64,000 nt of DNA from Actinoplanes solisilvae (GTDB lineage: Bacteria > Actinomycetota > Actinomycetes > Mycobacteriales > Micromonosporaceae): positions 1,116,001-1,180,000 of the forward strand of contig NZ_RJAC01000001.1 of NCBI RefSeq assembly GCF_003999975.1. Reading direction: 5' to 3'. The translations under genes and the position numbers were made by a program. Positions 1-9,271 of this stretch are shown piece after piece. How positions within the stretch are numbered: the stretch's first letter is position 1; each line of letters opens with the position of its first letter. Below the pieces are notes generated by a model, which made no database searches, had not been told where the DNA came from, and saw nothing but the letters and a program-made list of their open reading frames with translations.

Positions 1-1235
1 CTCTCGACCGGCTCGACCGGCTCGAGGCGGCGATCGAGGAGGCCCGGGCCGGAGGCGGCGAGCGGGCGGTCACCCGGCACCACGCCCGTGGCAAGCTGCT
101 GCCCCGGGAACGCGTCGAGATGCTGCTCGACCAGGACTCCCCGTTCCTCGAGCTCTCCCCGGTCAGCGGCTGGGGCACCGAGTTCCCGGTCGGGTCCGGG
201 GTGGTCACCGGCATCGGCGTGGTCGAGTCGGCCGAATGCATGATCATCGCGACCGACCCCACGGTCGAGGGAACGGCGGTCAACCCGTACGCCGTGGAGA
301 AGATCCGGAGGGCGGCGAGGATCGCCTCGGCCAACCGGTTGCCGCTGGTGAACCTGGTCGAGTCGTCGGCCGACACCCCGGCGGGAGGGTCGCCACCCGG
401 CGGCGGCATCGCCCGCGACCTGAGCCGCCTGTCCACCCGGCGCGTGCCGACCGTCTGCGTGGTCTTCGGCCCCACCAACGGCGACACCGCCTACCTGCCC
501 GCGCTGTCGGACTACACCGTGATGGTGCGCGGGCACGCGAAGACGCGGACGAACGGCAGCAAGCTGAGCGCGGCGGCCGATCAGATCGCCGAGGACGAGC
601 GCGACGCTCTGCGCCTGGCCCGTCAATGCGTACGCCGTCTGAACTGGCGCAAGTGCGGTCCGCCACCCCGGGCCTTCCCGCCGGTCGAGCCGAAGTACGA
701 CGCCGAGGACCTGCTGGCCCTGGCCGGGCTGACGGCCGATTCCCGCGAGGTGCTCGCCCGGCTCCTCGACGGCAGCGAGTTCGACGAGTTCAAGCCCGCC
801 CTGGGCACAACCGTGCTGGCCGGCTGGGGCGAGCTGCACGGCTACCCGGTCGGCGTGCTGGTCAGCTCGGGCAGTCCACAGACACCGGCCGACACCCAGA
901 AGGCGGTGCACTTCATCCAGCTCGCCAACGCCACCGACACGTCCCTGCTGCTGATCCAGCGTGACGACCGTGGCGCTCTCGGCTCCGGCGCGGTCGACGC
1001 GCTGGCGCACTCCACCGTGCCGCTGATCGCCCTCGACACGGGACGCACCGGCGACCCCCGCTTCGCCTTCCGCTGGCCCGCCGAGGGCCCGAGGGCCGGC
1101 GGCGACGACGACGGCGTCATCGACCCCCGCGACACGCGTACCGTGCTCGGCCTCTGCCTCTCCGCCGCGCACAGCGCGGCCGTGGAAGGTGCCGGGCACG
1201 TGGGCGTGTTCCGACCCGGAAAGGTAGACCAGTGA
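1..1235 (+). CDS. Acyl-CoA carboxylase carboxyltransferase-like subunit, 5' truncated
   Basis: Partial gene: the reading frame is open from base 3 and the familiar ARGKLLPRERVE segment lies upstream of the first ATG (120), so the true start is outside the window. Recognisable carboxyltransferase landmarks are RGKLLPRERVEMLLD, FLELSP, the AYLPALSD segment and a C-terminal VIDPRDTRTVLG. The enzyme family transfers CO2 from biotin to an acyl-CoA. Several family hallmarks are altered: the usual glycine-rich CTAGGAY stretch reads GPTNGDTAY, the segment that normally carries GGPPLVKAATGE and ELGGA is missing, and the second-half AGGAYDVM loop is absent. About 410 residues are seen against roughly 520 in active homologues. 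Its stop overlaps the next start (GTGA), so the two are translationally coupled. It may be a degenerate paralogue. Confidence 0.8.
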   Translation, partial: LDRLDRLEAAIEEARAGGGERAVTRHHARGKLLPRERVEMLLDQDSPFLELSPVSGWGTEFPVGSGVVTGIGVVESAECMIIATDPTVEGTAVNPYAVEKIRRAARIASANRLPLVNLVESSADTPAGGSPPGGGIARDLSRLSTRRVPTVCVVFGPTNGDTAYLPALSDYTVMVRGHAKTRTNGSKLSAAADQIAEDERDALRLARQCVRRLNWRKCGPPPRAFPPVEPKYDAEDLLALAGLTADSREVLARLLDGSEFDEFKPALGTTVLAGWGELHGYPVGVLVSSGSPQTPADTQKAVHFIQLANATDTSLLLIQRDDRGALGSGAVDALAHSTVPLIALDTGRTGDPRFAFRWPAEGPRAGGDDDGVIDPRDTRTVLGLCLSAAHSAAVEGAGHVGVFRPGKVDQ

Positions 1236-3238
1236 TCCGACGTCTTCTGGTGGCCGACCGTGGCGAGACCGCCCGCCGGGTGTTCGCCACCTGCCGCCTC
1301 GTCGGCATCGAGACGGTCGCCGTCTATTCCGCCGCCGATTCCGACGCGCCCCACGTCGGCGAGGCGGACTATGCCGTACGCCTCGACGGCGGCACCCCGC
1401 GCTCGTCCTACCTGCGGGGCGACCTGATCATCACCGCCGCTCAGCGCTCCGGCGCGAACGCGATCCACCCGGGCATCGGCGAGCTGGCCGAGGACCCCGA
1501 CTTCGCCGCGGCGGTGGCCGACGCCGGCATGATCTGGGTCGGGGCCCCGGCCAAGACGCTGGGCGTGCTGCGCAGCAAACGCGAGACGAAGGTGCTGGTC
1601 GCCGAGGCCCGTGTGCCGGTGCTGCCGAGCTACGGCGACCCGTCCGAGGTGCCCGGCTTCCCGGTGCTGATCAAGCCCGACACCGGCGCGGGCGGGGCCG
1701 GGCTGAGGGTCGTACGGGATGCGGCCGCCCTCGCCGAAGCGCTCGCCTCGACCCGGCGTGAGGTCGGCGGCGAGGTCTACTGCGAGCCGTTCGTCGAGGA
1801 CGTGCGCCACATCGAGGTGCCGATCCTGGCCGACGAGCACGGCGCAGTCGTCCCGTTCGGCGAGCGCGAATGCTCGATCCAGCGTCGCTACCAGAAGATC
1901 GTCGAGGAGACGCCCTCCCCCGCGGTCGACCCCGGGCTGCGCGAGGAGCTCTGCCGGGCCGCGATCGTCTCGGTGCGGGCGCTGGGCTACGTCGGGGCGG
2001 GCGCGGTCGAGTTCCTGCTCGACGCGGACGGCGACTTCTGGTTCCTCGAGCTCACGCCGACGCTGCAGGCCGAACACGCGGTCACCGAGTGCGTCTCGGG
2101 CTATGACCTCGTACGCCTGCAGTTGCTCGTCGCCGAGGGTGGCAGCCTGCCGATGCCGGGCCCGCCGCCGATCCGCGGTCACGCGATCGAGGTGCGGCTG
2201 TGCGCCGAAGACCCGGCCTACGCCTGGTTGCCGGCCAGCGGCACCGTGCACCGGTTCGCCGTGCCCGACGTGGCCAGCCGGTTCCGCCCGCTGCCCGCGC
2301 CCGGCCTGCGGCTCGACTCCGGAGTGGAGGACGGCTCGGTCGTCGGTGTGCACCATGACTCCACGCTGGCCAAGCTCGTCGCCTGGGCGCCCACCCGGCA
2401 GGAGGCGGCGCGCATGCTCGCGTCGGCGCTGACCCGCACCCAGCTGCACGGCGTCGCGACCAACCGTGACCTGCTCGTGCGTGCCCTGCGGCACCACGCG
2501 TTCCGTACGGGTGACGTGGACACCGGCTTCCTCGACCGCCGGCCCGAGGTCTTCGCCCCCCTGCTGTCGGCCGTCGACGCCGTACGCCTCTCGTGCCTGG
2601 CGGCCGCACTCGCGGGCGCGGCGGCCCGGCGCGCGCACGCCACCGCGCTCGGCTCGCTGCCGTCGGGCTGGCGCAACGTGCCGTCGGGCTCGCAGACCGC
2701 GGTCTACGACGGCCCGGCCGGCCCGGCCGAGGTCGGCTACCGCATGAACCGGCACGGCGAGCTGGCGGGCTGGTGGGTGCGCACGGTCGACCCCGAGGAG
2801 CTCGACCTGGCCGGTCTCGGGCAGGCGCCGGTCGCGGGCGACTATCCCGAGACGGTCGTGGTGCAGGCCGGCGACGAGCGGGTGGTGCTCGACGTCAACG
2901 GCATCCGGCTGACCTTCAACGTGCACCGGGTCGGCGAGGTGTCATATGTGGACAGCCCCGAGGGCTCGGTCGCGTTGCGGGCGCTCTCGCGCTTCCCACT
3001 GCCGGCGCCCGAGGCGGTCGAGGGCTCGCTGACCGCCCCGCTACCGGGGGCCGTACGGCGTGTTCTCGTCGTGCCCGGTCAGCGAGTGCGGGCCGGGGAG
3101 CTGCTGCTCACGCTGGAGGCAATGAAGCTCGAGCACCCGGTGCACGCGCCCAACGCCGGGGTGGTCGCCTCGCTGCCCGTGCACCCGGGCACCGAGGTCG
3201 ACACCGGTGAGCTGCTAGCCGTCCTGGATCCCGAGTAG
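1232..3238 (+). CDS. Biotin carboxylase / biotin carboxyl carrier fusion, possibly catalytically degenerate
   Basis: 668-residue alpha-type subunit: biotin carboxylase N domain (start MIRRLLVADRGETARRV), ATP-grasp domain (about 115-310), C domain, then a linker and a C-terminal biotinyl domain with EAMKLEHP (lysine biotinylation site) near residue 632. The carrier domain looks intact. The ATP-grasp core deviates from active enzymes at positions that normally matter: ELTPTLQAEH replaces EMNxRLQVEH (loss of the catalytic Asn and Arg), the glycine-rich loop reads TGAGGAGLRV without its Arg, QRRYQK replaces QRRHQK, and HPGIGELAE replaces HPGYGFLSE. GTG start overlaps the upstream stop. The 3' end overlaps the convergent kinase gene by 24 bp. 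Original role would be ATP-dependent carboxylation of biotin; present activity is doubtful. Confidence 0.85.
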   Translation: MIRRLLVADRGETARRVFATCRLVGIETVAVYSAADSDAPHVGEADYAVRLDGGTPRSSYLRGDLIITAAQRSGANAIHPGIGELAEDPDFAAAVADAGMIWVGAPAKTLGVLRSKRETKVLVAEARVPVLPSYGDPSEVPGFPVLIKPDTGAGGAGLRVVRDAAALAEALASTRREVGGEVYCEPFVEDVRHIEVPILADEHGAVVPFGERECSIQRRYQKIVEETPSPAVDPGLREELCRAAIVSVRALGYVGAGAVEFLLDADGDFWFLELTPTLQAEHAVTECVSGYDLVRLQLLVAEGGSLPMPGPPPIRGHAIEVRLCAEDPAYAWLPASGTVHRFAVPDVASRFRPLPAPGLRLDSGVEDGSVVGVHHDSTLAKLVAWAPTRQEAARMLASALTRTQLHGVATNRDLLVRALRHHAFRTGDVDTGFLDRRPEVFAPLLSAVDAVRLSCLAAALAGAAARRAHATALGSLPSGWRNVPSGSQTAVYDGPAGPAEVGYRMNRHGELAGWWVRTVDPEELDLAGLGQAPVAGDYPETVVVQAGDERVVLDVNGIRLTFNVHRVGEVSYVDSPEGSVALRALSRFPLPAPEAVEGSLTAPLPGAVRRVLVVPGQRVRAGELLLTLEAMKLEHPVHAPNAGVVASLPVHPGTEVDTGELLAVLDPE

Positions 3239-4162
3239 ACCGAAGAGCCACTTCTTCTTCGTCGGCGGGAGCGGGTTGCGTACGGTCGGGGTGTCGTCGC
3301 CGGGGGTGAACCGCGGTGGCGGCACGTGGCTACCGGGGGTGAGCTGCACGGCGGTGAGCATCTCGCGCAGTTGCTTGGCCGTCGGCCGGGCCCGGGGATC
3401 GTTGGCCATGCCGTAACGCAGGACCTCGGTCAGCGATTGCGGGATCCCGGGCAGGTCGGGGATGGGCCGGTGGAACAGGTCCATCAGGGTGATCAGGCTC
3501 GGGCTCCGGTCGGCGTCCCACCGCGGCGGCGCGCCACGCATCACCGCATAGAGGGTGGCGCACAGGGCATAGACGTCGACGGCGCCGCTCGGCTCGTCGT
3601 GCCGGAACATCTCGGGCGGCGCGTAGGCCGGCGTCAGCACCTCGAGGTTGACCGAGGAGTCGCGCATCTCGCCCAGCACGGCCAGCCCGAAATCGGCGAG
3701 CACGGCCGAGTTGAACTGCGAATGGAGGATGTTCGCGGGCTTCACGTCGCGGTGCAGCACCCCGTTGGCGTGCGAGTGCACCAGCGCGTCGGCGATCTTG
3801 ATGCCGAGATCTTTGGTCTCGCTCGCGCCGAGCGGGGAGCGGCGCATGCGCTCCAGATAGGACCCGTCGCAGAGCTCCATGATCAGGTAGGGGTGCTGGT
3901 CGACGGTCACGCCGACGTCGAAGAGGTCGACCACGTGCGGGTGCGACGACATGCGCCCCGCCGCGCGCGCCTCCCGCAGGAAACGGGCCTGGTCGCGATC
4001 GCTCTCCAAGCGACGGTTCTCTACCTTGATCGCGACCTCACGGCCGACCGAGTCTTGCATCGCGCGGTAGACGGTCGCGTAACCGCCTCGCGCCATGATT
4101 GACAACCCGGACATCCCGGGCACGTACGGAGTGGGCAGTGCTCCGCGCGGCGTCTCGGTCAT
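3215..4162 (-). CDS. Soluble Hanks-type serine/threonine protein kinase
   Basis: 315-residue kinase. Visible motifs: glycine-rich loop ARGGYATVYRA (24-34), VAIKV with Lys46, catalytic loop HRDVKPANIL (137-146), DFG (157-159) and APPE (181-184). All residues needed for phosphotransfer are present. There is no transmembrane helix and no PASTA or sensor domain; the C-terminal 60 residues are proline-rich and end KKKWLFGLLGIQDG. It lies 67 bp downstream of the cyclase gene on the same strand, so it is probably the last gene of an MBL-cyclase-kinase transcription unit. A GAGAG Shine-Dalgarno six bases before the ATG supports the start. Substrates are unknown. Confidence 0.93.
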   Translation of the reverse strand: MTETPRGALPTPYVPGMSGLSIMARGGYATVYRAMQDSVGREVAIKVENRRLESDRDQARFLREARAAGRMSSHPHVVDLFDVGVTVDQHPYLIMELCDGSYLERMRRSPLGASETKDLGIKIADALVHSHANGVLHRDVKPANILHSQFNSAVLADFGLAVLGEMRDSSVNLEVLTPAYAPPEMFRHDEPSGAVDVYALCATLYAVMRGAPPRWDADRSPSLITLMDLFHRPIPDLPGIPQSLTEVLRYGMANDPRARPTAKQLREMLTAVQLTPGSHVPPPRFTPGDDTPTVRNPLPPTKKKWLFGLLGIQDG

Positions 4163-4229
4163 CGCGGTCTCTCGCTCAGCAAAGCCGGGCTCCTGTCATG
4201 GACTGAAAATACGCCAGGTGCCCACTAGA

Positions 4230-7200
4230 TCATCCAGGCATGTCAGACGCGTAGGCGACAGTCGCCGGTGCGGCTGACTCCAGAGGAGTGACGGCAAGCG
4301 CCGCCCGCAGCTCCTCGGCCGCCACCCGCTCGCTGGTCTGCTCGGTCGAATAGGCCAGGAGCACGGCTTCCTCGGCCGCGGCCTGCGCGTCCTCGCAGCG
4401 ATCACTCGCGGCCAGCACTCGCGCGTGGACCATCGCGGCGATCACGCCGCTGCGCACATCTTCGGCGTCGACCGCACGGGCGCGCTCGATCCACGTCAGA
4501 GCGGCGTCGATCCGACCGTCGGCGAGCAGAGCCGAGGCGTACGACGCCAGCGCGTGCCTGCGCGAGAAGAGCAGCGACGGCACTCCCGTGTCGGTGGCGA
4601 TCGGCGCCAGGAGCCCGATCGCGGTCTTCGCGTCACCGGCCCGCAGTCGCGCCTCGGCCAGCAGCACCCGCGGCCCGACCTGAGCCGGCGCCATCGGATT
4701 GTGCGGCTCGACCGCGGTCATCACCCGGCGGGCGTCGGCCTCGGCCCCGGCCAGGTCGCCGCGCTGCAGGGCGACGAACCCGCGCACCGTGCCGGCCATG
4801 CCCAGCAGCAGCGGGTGGCCGGTGCGGTCGGCGTAGGCCAGCGCGTCGGTCAGCAGGTCGTAGGCGTGATCGAACTCGCCCAGACCGCGGGCGATGGCGC
4901 CCCGCACGACCAGCGCGAGCCCGCGCCCCCAGTCGTCGCCGACCGCGTTGAAGTCGCGGTAGGCCCGGCGCGCCTCGCCGTCGGCCTCGGCCAGTTCGCC
5001 CAGCTCAGAGGCCGCGTATGCCTCGACCGCGCGCAGCGTGCCGACCGCCCAGGCCTCGCCGACCCGGTCGCCGAAGGGCAGGAAGATGCGGGCCAGGCGG
5101 CGCGACTCTTGCAGGCGACCGGAGAGCAGCCGGGCGAACGCCGCGGTGCCGCGCAGCCACGAGCGGCCCACCGGGTCGCCCAGCTCGGCGAAGAGCCGCG
5201 CGGCCCGACCGAGCACGGCGTCGGTGCCGGCGAAGTCGCCCCGGGTCGTGGTCACCCACGCGAGGTTCTGCAGCGCCCACGCCTGCCCGTGCCGGTCACC
5301 GGCGGCCAGGGTCACCTGATAGGCCGCGGCGAAGCGGCTGCTGGCCTGGCTGAGCCGGCCGGCCAGGAAGTCGGCCATGCCGAGGCGGCGCATCGCGTTG
5401 GCCCGCTCGGGCAGCAACTCGGCCTCGGTCGCGACCTCGAGCGCCTCCTGCCAGGCGGCGACCGCGCGGCCGGTGTCGCCCAGCGCCTCGTGCGCCCGGC
5501 CGACGACGAGCAGCGCCTCGGCCCGGCTGACCGGCTCGTCGGTCGAGCTCTTGGCGATCTTCTCGCCGTGGGCCAGCGCCTCCTCGGCCCGGCCCAGGCG
5601 CAGCAGCGCGCGGGCGTGCACGAGCTGGTCGGGCAGCGGCAGACCCTCGGGAGCCAGGGCCGAGGCCCGCTCCGCGTATTCGATCGAGGCAGCCGGTTCG
5701 ATGTTGGCCAGCGCGCGGCGGGCCAGGCGGCCGAGCGCCGCGACGCCGAGCGGGGCGACGTCTCGTACGGCCGCCTCGGGACGCAGCCGCACCGCGTCGG
5801 CCAGCTCGACCGCGCACTCGGCGTGCACGGCCACGAAGGCGTCGCGCTCGTTGTCGGTCAGGCTCAGGCGCTCGGCGCTGTCGTAGCCGAGCCGGCCCAG
5901 GTTTTCGGGCGCGGCCCAGTTGGCCAGGTAGGCGTGCCGGTCGGCCAGGTCGGCCTTGCCGATGCCGGAGTAGGCGGCCTCACGCATGAGCGGGGTCGTG
6001 AACGCGTAGCCGCCCCGCGAACGGTGCAGCATGCGGCGTTGCAGCAGCTCGTCGATCGACCGTTCCAGCTCGACCGCGGCCACCGCGCCGGGACGGGCGT
6101 CGGCGGAGGCCCGCCGCTCGCGCAGCGCGTCGATCACGCCGCTGGGCACCGTGTCGCCGACGACCGCGGCGTCGCGCAGCACCGACCGCGGCTCGGCGGG
6201 GAGCGCGTCGATGCGGGCGGCCAGCACGGCGGCCAGGTCGCGGGAGAGCAACTGCCGGCCCAGCGAGCCGTCGGCGAGCTGCCACTTGCCGGCCGCGTTC
6301 GCCCCCACGGCCGGGGTCAGCGCGCCCCGCTCCATGAGCAGCGTGATCATCTCGGCCAGATAGAACGGGTTGCCCTGGGCGGTGGCGAGCAGCCGGTCGG
6401 TGTCGGGCTGCGGCAGCTTGCCGCCGTTCAGATACGAGGTCAGCAGGCGGGAGGCGTCGGCGCCGCGCAGCGGGGGCAGCGAGTGCACCTCGGCGTCGGC
6501 CATGCGGGTCAGGGCGCCGGCCGTGCGCACCAGCTCGGGCCGGCCGAGCAGCAGCACCACCACCGGGCCGTCGAGCAGCGAGAGGGTGCGACCCAGCGCG
6601 TCGACCGTCGAGGCGGTCGCGTCGTGCAGGTCGTCGACGATGACCACCAGCGGCGCCTCGGCGGCCAGCGCGCTGAGCAGCTCGGCGACCGCGGCCGAGA
6701 GCGCCTCGGCGTCGGCCCGCTTGCCGCTGGGCTGCCAGTCGGCGTCGGCGGCCGGGCCGACCGGGTTGGCCGGGGCCTCGCCGTAGCCGAGCAGCGCCAG
6801 CAGACGGTCGATGTCGATCACGGCGGGCTCGCCGTCGCGGCCCAGCCGGTTGGCCAGCTTGCGCAACCGCTCCTCGACGACCGTCCGGCCGACCGAGGAG
6901 ACCACGTCCTTGGGCAGGCCGACCGATTTGCGTACGAGGTCGGCCAGCGGGGCGAATCGGCGGCGCTCGCCGAAGGCCCGGCAGCGCACCCGCAGCACGC
7001 GAGCCCCGGTGTGCGCCGCGTAGCGCCCGTTGCCCACGTCGTAGCCCGCGGCGAGGCGCTTGACCTCACCGGCGAACCGGGACTTGCCGATGCCAGCCTC
7101 GGCGGTCATGACCATCACGCGCGGCGTGCCGGCGTCGATGGCCTCGGCCAGCCGGCCGGCCACCCGGCCGAGCTCGGTCTCGCGGCCCACGAAGGGCGCC

Positions 7201-7880
7201 TCGTCGCCGAGGCCCGAGCGGGTGCCCGGGGCGTCGTGCAGGCCGAGCAGCTCGAAGGCGGGCACGGGCTCGCGCTTGCCCTTGAGCCGCAGCGGGCGCA
7301 GCTGGCGCCAGGAGGCGACGTGCCGGGTGCCGCCACTGGTGCGCGAACCGGCGTAGACGGCACCGACCGCGGCCGCGTCGGCCAGCCGGGCCGCCGTGTT
7401 CACGGTGTCGCCGATGACGGTGTATTCGATGCCGGCCTGCAGACCGGCCACCACCTCACCGGTGTTCAGGCCGACGCGCAGGCCGAGCGGGGCGCCGCCG
7501 CCGCGCTCGTCGTCGAGCACCCGGCGGACCGCGCGCTGCATGCTCAGCGCGGCGCGGACGGCTCGCTCGGCGTCGTCCTCGTGGGCCACGGGCGCGCCGA
7601 AGACGGCCATGATGCCGTCACCGGTCAGCTTGTCGACGTGGCCGCCGAACGTCTTCACGGCGCCGGCCAGGGCAGCCAGCACCCGGTCGGTGACCGCGCC
7701 GACCCGCTCGGGGTCGAGGTCTTCCGACCAGGAGGTGAAATCGGACAGGTCGCCGAAGAGCACCGTGACGATGCGCCGCTCGGCTGCCGGGAGCGACGCG
7801 GCCGCCGGAAGGGCCGCACCGCAGTTGTGGCAGAAGCGGGCGCCCGGCACGGCGACGGTTCCACACACAGGACAGGTCAC
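4230..7880 (-). CDS. Class III adenylate cyclase-ATPase-TPR regulator
   Basis: 1216 residues in the order: N-terminal zinc ribbon (Cys3, Cys6, Cys17, Cys20), class III nucleotide cyclase domain (about 36-200; metal Asp44 and Asp88, substrate Lys84 in HVDKLTGDG, VNTAAR transition-state residues), an AAA/STAND-like ATPase (Walker A AEAGIGKSR near 263, Walker B VVIVDDLHD) and a long C-terminal TPR-like helical repeat region (about 690-1200). Such multi-domain cyclases resemble LuxR/AfsR-type STAND regulators but carry a cyclase in place of a DNA-binding domain. No membrane segments, so a cytosolic protein. ATG overlaps the stop of the MBL gene (ATGA), implying coupling. cAMP as product is inferred from family. 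Confidence 0.92.
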   Translation of the reverse strand: MTCPVCGTVAVPGARFCHNCGAALPAAASLPAAERRIVTVLFGDLSDFTSWSEDLDPERVGAVTDRVLAALAGAVKTFGGHVDKLTGDGIMAVFGAPVAHEDDAERAVRAALSMQRAVRRVLDDERGGGAPLGLRVGLNTGEVVAGLQAGIEYTVIGDTVNTAARLADAAAVGAVYAGSRTSGGTRHVASWRQLRPLRLKGKREPVPAFELLGLHDAPGTRSGLGDEAPFVGRETELGRVAGRLAEAIDAGTPRVMVMTAEAGIGKSRFAGEVKRLAAGYDVGNGRYAAHTGARVLRVRCRAFGERRRFAPLADLVRKSVGLPKDVVSSVGRTVVEERLRKLANRLGRDGEPAVIDIDRLLALLGYGEAPANPVGPAADADWQPSGKRADAEALSAAVAELLSALAAEAPLVVIVDDLHDATASTVDALGRTLSLLDGPVVVLLLGRPELVRTAGALTRMADAEVHSLPPLRGADASRLLTSYLNGGKLPQPDTDRLLATAQGNPFYLAEMITLLMERGALTPAVGANAAGKWQLADGSLGRQLLSRDLAAVLAARIDALPAEPRSVLRDAAVVGDTVPSGVIDALRERRASADARPGAVAAVELERSIDELLQRRMLHRSRGGYAFTTPLMREAAYSGIGKADLADRHAYLANWAAPENLGRLGYDSAERLSLTDNERDAFVAVHAECAVELADAVRLRPEAAVRDVAPLGVAALGRLARRALANIEPAASIEYAERASALAPEGLPLPDQLVHARALLRLGRAEEALAHGEKIAKSSTDEPVSRAEALLVVGRAHEALGDTGRAVAAWQEALEVATEAELLPERANAMRRLGMADFLAGRLSQASSRFAAAYQVTLAAGDRHGQAWALQNLAWVTTTRGDFAGTDAVLGRAARLFAELGDPVGRSWLRGTAAFARLLSGRLQESRRLARIFLPFGDRVGEAWAVGTLRAVEAYAASELGELAEADGEARRAYRDFNAVGDDWGRGLALVVRGAIARGLGEFDHAYDLLTDALAYADRTGHPLLLGMAGTVRGFVALQRGDLAGAEADARRVMTAVEPHNPMAPAQVGPRVLLAEARLRAGDAKTAIGLLAPIATDTGVPSLLFSRRHALASYASALLADGRIDAALTWIERARAVDAEDVRSGVIAAMVHARVLAASDRCEDAQAAAEEAVLLAYSTEQTSERVAAEELRAALAVTPLESAAPATVAYASDMPG

Positions 7881-8686
7881 AGCGGATCCAACCTGCTTGC
7901 GGGTCTTCCTGATTCCCCGATTTTGTGATTGAGGTAATCCAGTTGCGCGGCGGCCGACCAGACAGCCGCGAACCGTACGCCCGGATCGATGTCGGGATAG
8001 ACGAGGTCGACGACCTGCTCGGCGGTCTGCGCGCCGGCGGCGATCGCCGCCTCCACCTGCGTCAATCGTTGCCGTCGATGGTCGAGATATTCCCGCGCGA
8101 CGGCCGCCACATCTGCTCGCACAGGGCCGTGACCAGGCAACATCGGCACTTCCTCGGACGAGCTCAGGCGCTCGAGACTGCCCAAATAGGCACCGAGGTC
8201 ACCGTCCGGATGGGCAACAACCGTGGTGCCTCGCCCGAGGATCGTGTCACCGGTCAGCATGACCCGGGTGTCCCCGTCGTCGACGAGAAAACACACCGAA
8301 TCGGAGGTATGACCGGGAGTCGCGAGCACCTCGATGTCGAGGCCCGCGGCGAGCAGGTGGCCCGGCACGAGCGGCTCGCCCGCCACGCAGTGGGCCGGAT
8401 CGGCCGCGAGCACGGGCACGCCGCCGAGAATCTCGGACAGGCGCGCGGCACCCTCGACGTGGTCATGATGACCGTGCGTAATCAGGATGAAGCGGTAAGG
8501 ACCGTTGTCGGCGATGCGGGCGAGGTGGTTCTCATCGAGCGGGCCGGGGTCGACGACGACACCCAGTGCCTCGCCCGGAGCCCGCAGCACCCAGGTATTG
8601 GTGCCATCCAGCGTCATCGGACCCGGATTGGGGGCGCGAAGCAGCGCCACCCAGCCCGGCAGCCCGTCCAGCGCAGCAGCCCCCAT
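7877..8686 (-). CDS. Metallo-beta-lactamase fold hydrolase
   Basis: 269-residue MBL-fold protein. The zinc-binding motif THGHHDHVEG is intact, followed by the ATPGHTSDS histidine and the TGDTILGRG aspartate; MLPGHGP gives the last histidine. It resembles the LACTB2-like/Rv3677c group of small hydrolases; the substrate is unknown. In M. tuberculosis this gene also lies beside the RidA/DUF4177/ArsA block, so its position here is the ancestral one. TAGGAT lies seven bases before the ATG, indicating a leaderless transcript. Its stop overlaps the cyclase start by four bases. Confidence 0.93.
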   Translation of the reverse strand: MGAAALDGLPGWVALLRAPNPGPMTLDGTNTWVLRAPGEALGVVVDPGPLDENHLARIADNGPYRFILITHGHHDHVEGAARLSEILGGVPVLAADPAHCVAGEPLVPGHLLAAGLDIEVLATPGHTSDSVCFLVDDGDTRVMLTGDTILGRGTTVVAHPDGDLGAYLGSLERLSSSEEVPMLPGHGPVRADVAAVAREYLDHRRQRLTQVEAAIAAGAQTAEQVVDLVYPDIDPGVRFAAVWSAAAQLDYLNHKIGESGRPASRLDPL

Positions 8687-8693
8687 GCGCGAA

Positions 8694-8699
8694 ATCCTA
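8694..8699 (-). promoter_or_regulatory. -10 hexamer TAGGAT, leaderless promoter of MBL-cyclase unit
   Basis: TAGGAT on the minus strand with seven bases to the ATG at 8686. No Shine-Dalgarno sequence lies between, so transcription probably starts at the start codon. Confidence 0.55.
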
Positions 8700-8785
8700 C
8701 GTCGCGCATGGGGTTGAACAAGAGGACCAGGTGTGCGATCTCAATGCCGCTCAGGTCACGCAGTGCAACCGAGTCGGCCAAAGAT

Positions 8786-9271
8786 CTACGCCACCTCGAC
8801 GATGATCTCCACTTCGACCGGCGCGTTGAGGGGCAGTTCGGCCACGCCGACCGCGCTGCGGGCATGACGGCCCTGCTCGCCGAAAACGTCGCCGAACAGG
8901 TTCGACGCTCCGTTGATCACCGCGGGCTGGCCCGTGAAGCCCGGCGCCGACGCGACGAAGCCGCCGACCTTGACGATCTTCACGACGCGGCCCAGGCCGA
9001 CCAGCGACTCGACGGCGGCGAGGCCGTTCAGCGCGCACACGCGGGCCAGCTCGGTGGCCTGCTCGGCGGTCACCTCGGCGCCGACCTTGCCGGTGTGCGG
9101 CAGCTTGCCGTCGACGAGCGGGAGCTGGCCCGAGACGTACACGTAATTGCCGGTCTGCACGGCGGGCACGTAGGACGCCAGCGGCGGCACCACCTTGGGC
9201 AGAGTCAGACCCAGTTCGGCCAGTTTGGCGTACGCGTCCACGCCGCCCTCACCACTGATCGGTGTCGTCAC
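8786..9271 (-). CDS. RidA (YjgF/YER057c/UK114) family protein
   Basis: 161 residues with the RidA fold signature: YVYVSGQLPLVDGKL, the QATELARVCALNGLAAVES helix and C-terminal APVEVEIIVEVA. It belongs to the RidA-like subgroup seen next to ArsA-like ATPases in Actinobacteria (Rv3678c position); classical RidA hydrolyses reactive enamine/imine intermediates, but the catalytic arginine of the canonical motif is not obvious here, so the activity is uncertain. Its ATG overlaps the TGA of the upstream DUF4177 gene (ATGA), so the two are coupled. Confidence 0.9.
   Translation of the reverse strand: MTTPISGEGGVDAYAKLAELGLTLPKVVPPLASYVPAVQTGNYVYVSGQLPLVDGKLPHTGKVGAEVTAEQATELARVCALNGLAAVESLVGLGRVVKIVKVGGFVASAPGFTGQPAVINGASNLFGDVFGEQGRHARSAVGVAELPLNAPVEVEIIVEVA

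Noticed and set aside
842-2926. Long minus-strand frame opposite the carboxylase genes
   Set aside because: No recognisable domain, and codon bias is the antisense image of the biotin carboxylase gene. The same reasoning excludes long antisense frames at 14633-17044, 21365-23611, 33422-35896, 40689-42650 and 46475-48112.
4425-7928. Open frame of 1167 codons opposite the cyclase gene
   Set aside because: Composition is Arg/Gly/Gln/His-rich with no domain. It mirrors the GC-rich codon pattern of the real gene on the other strand.
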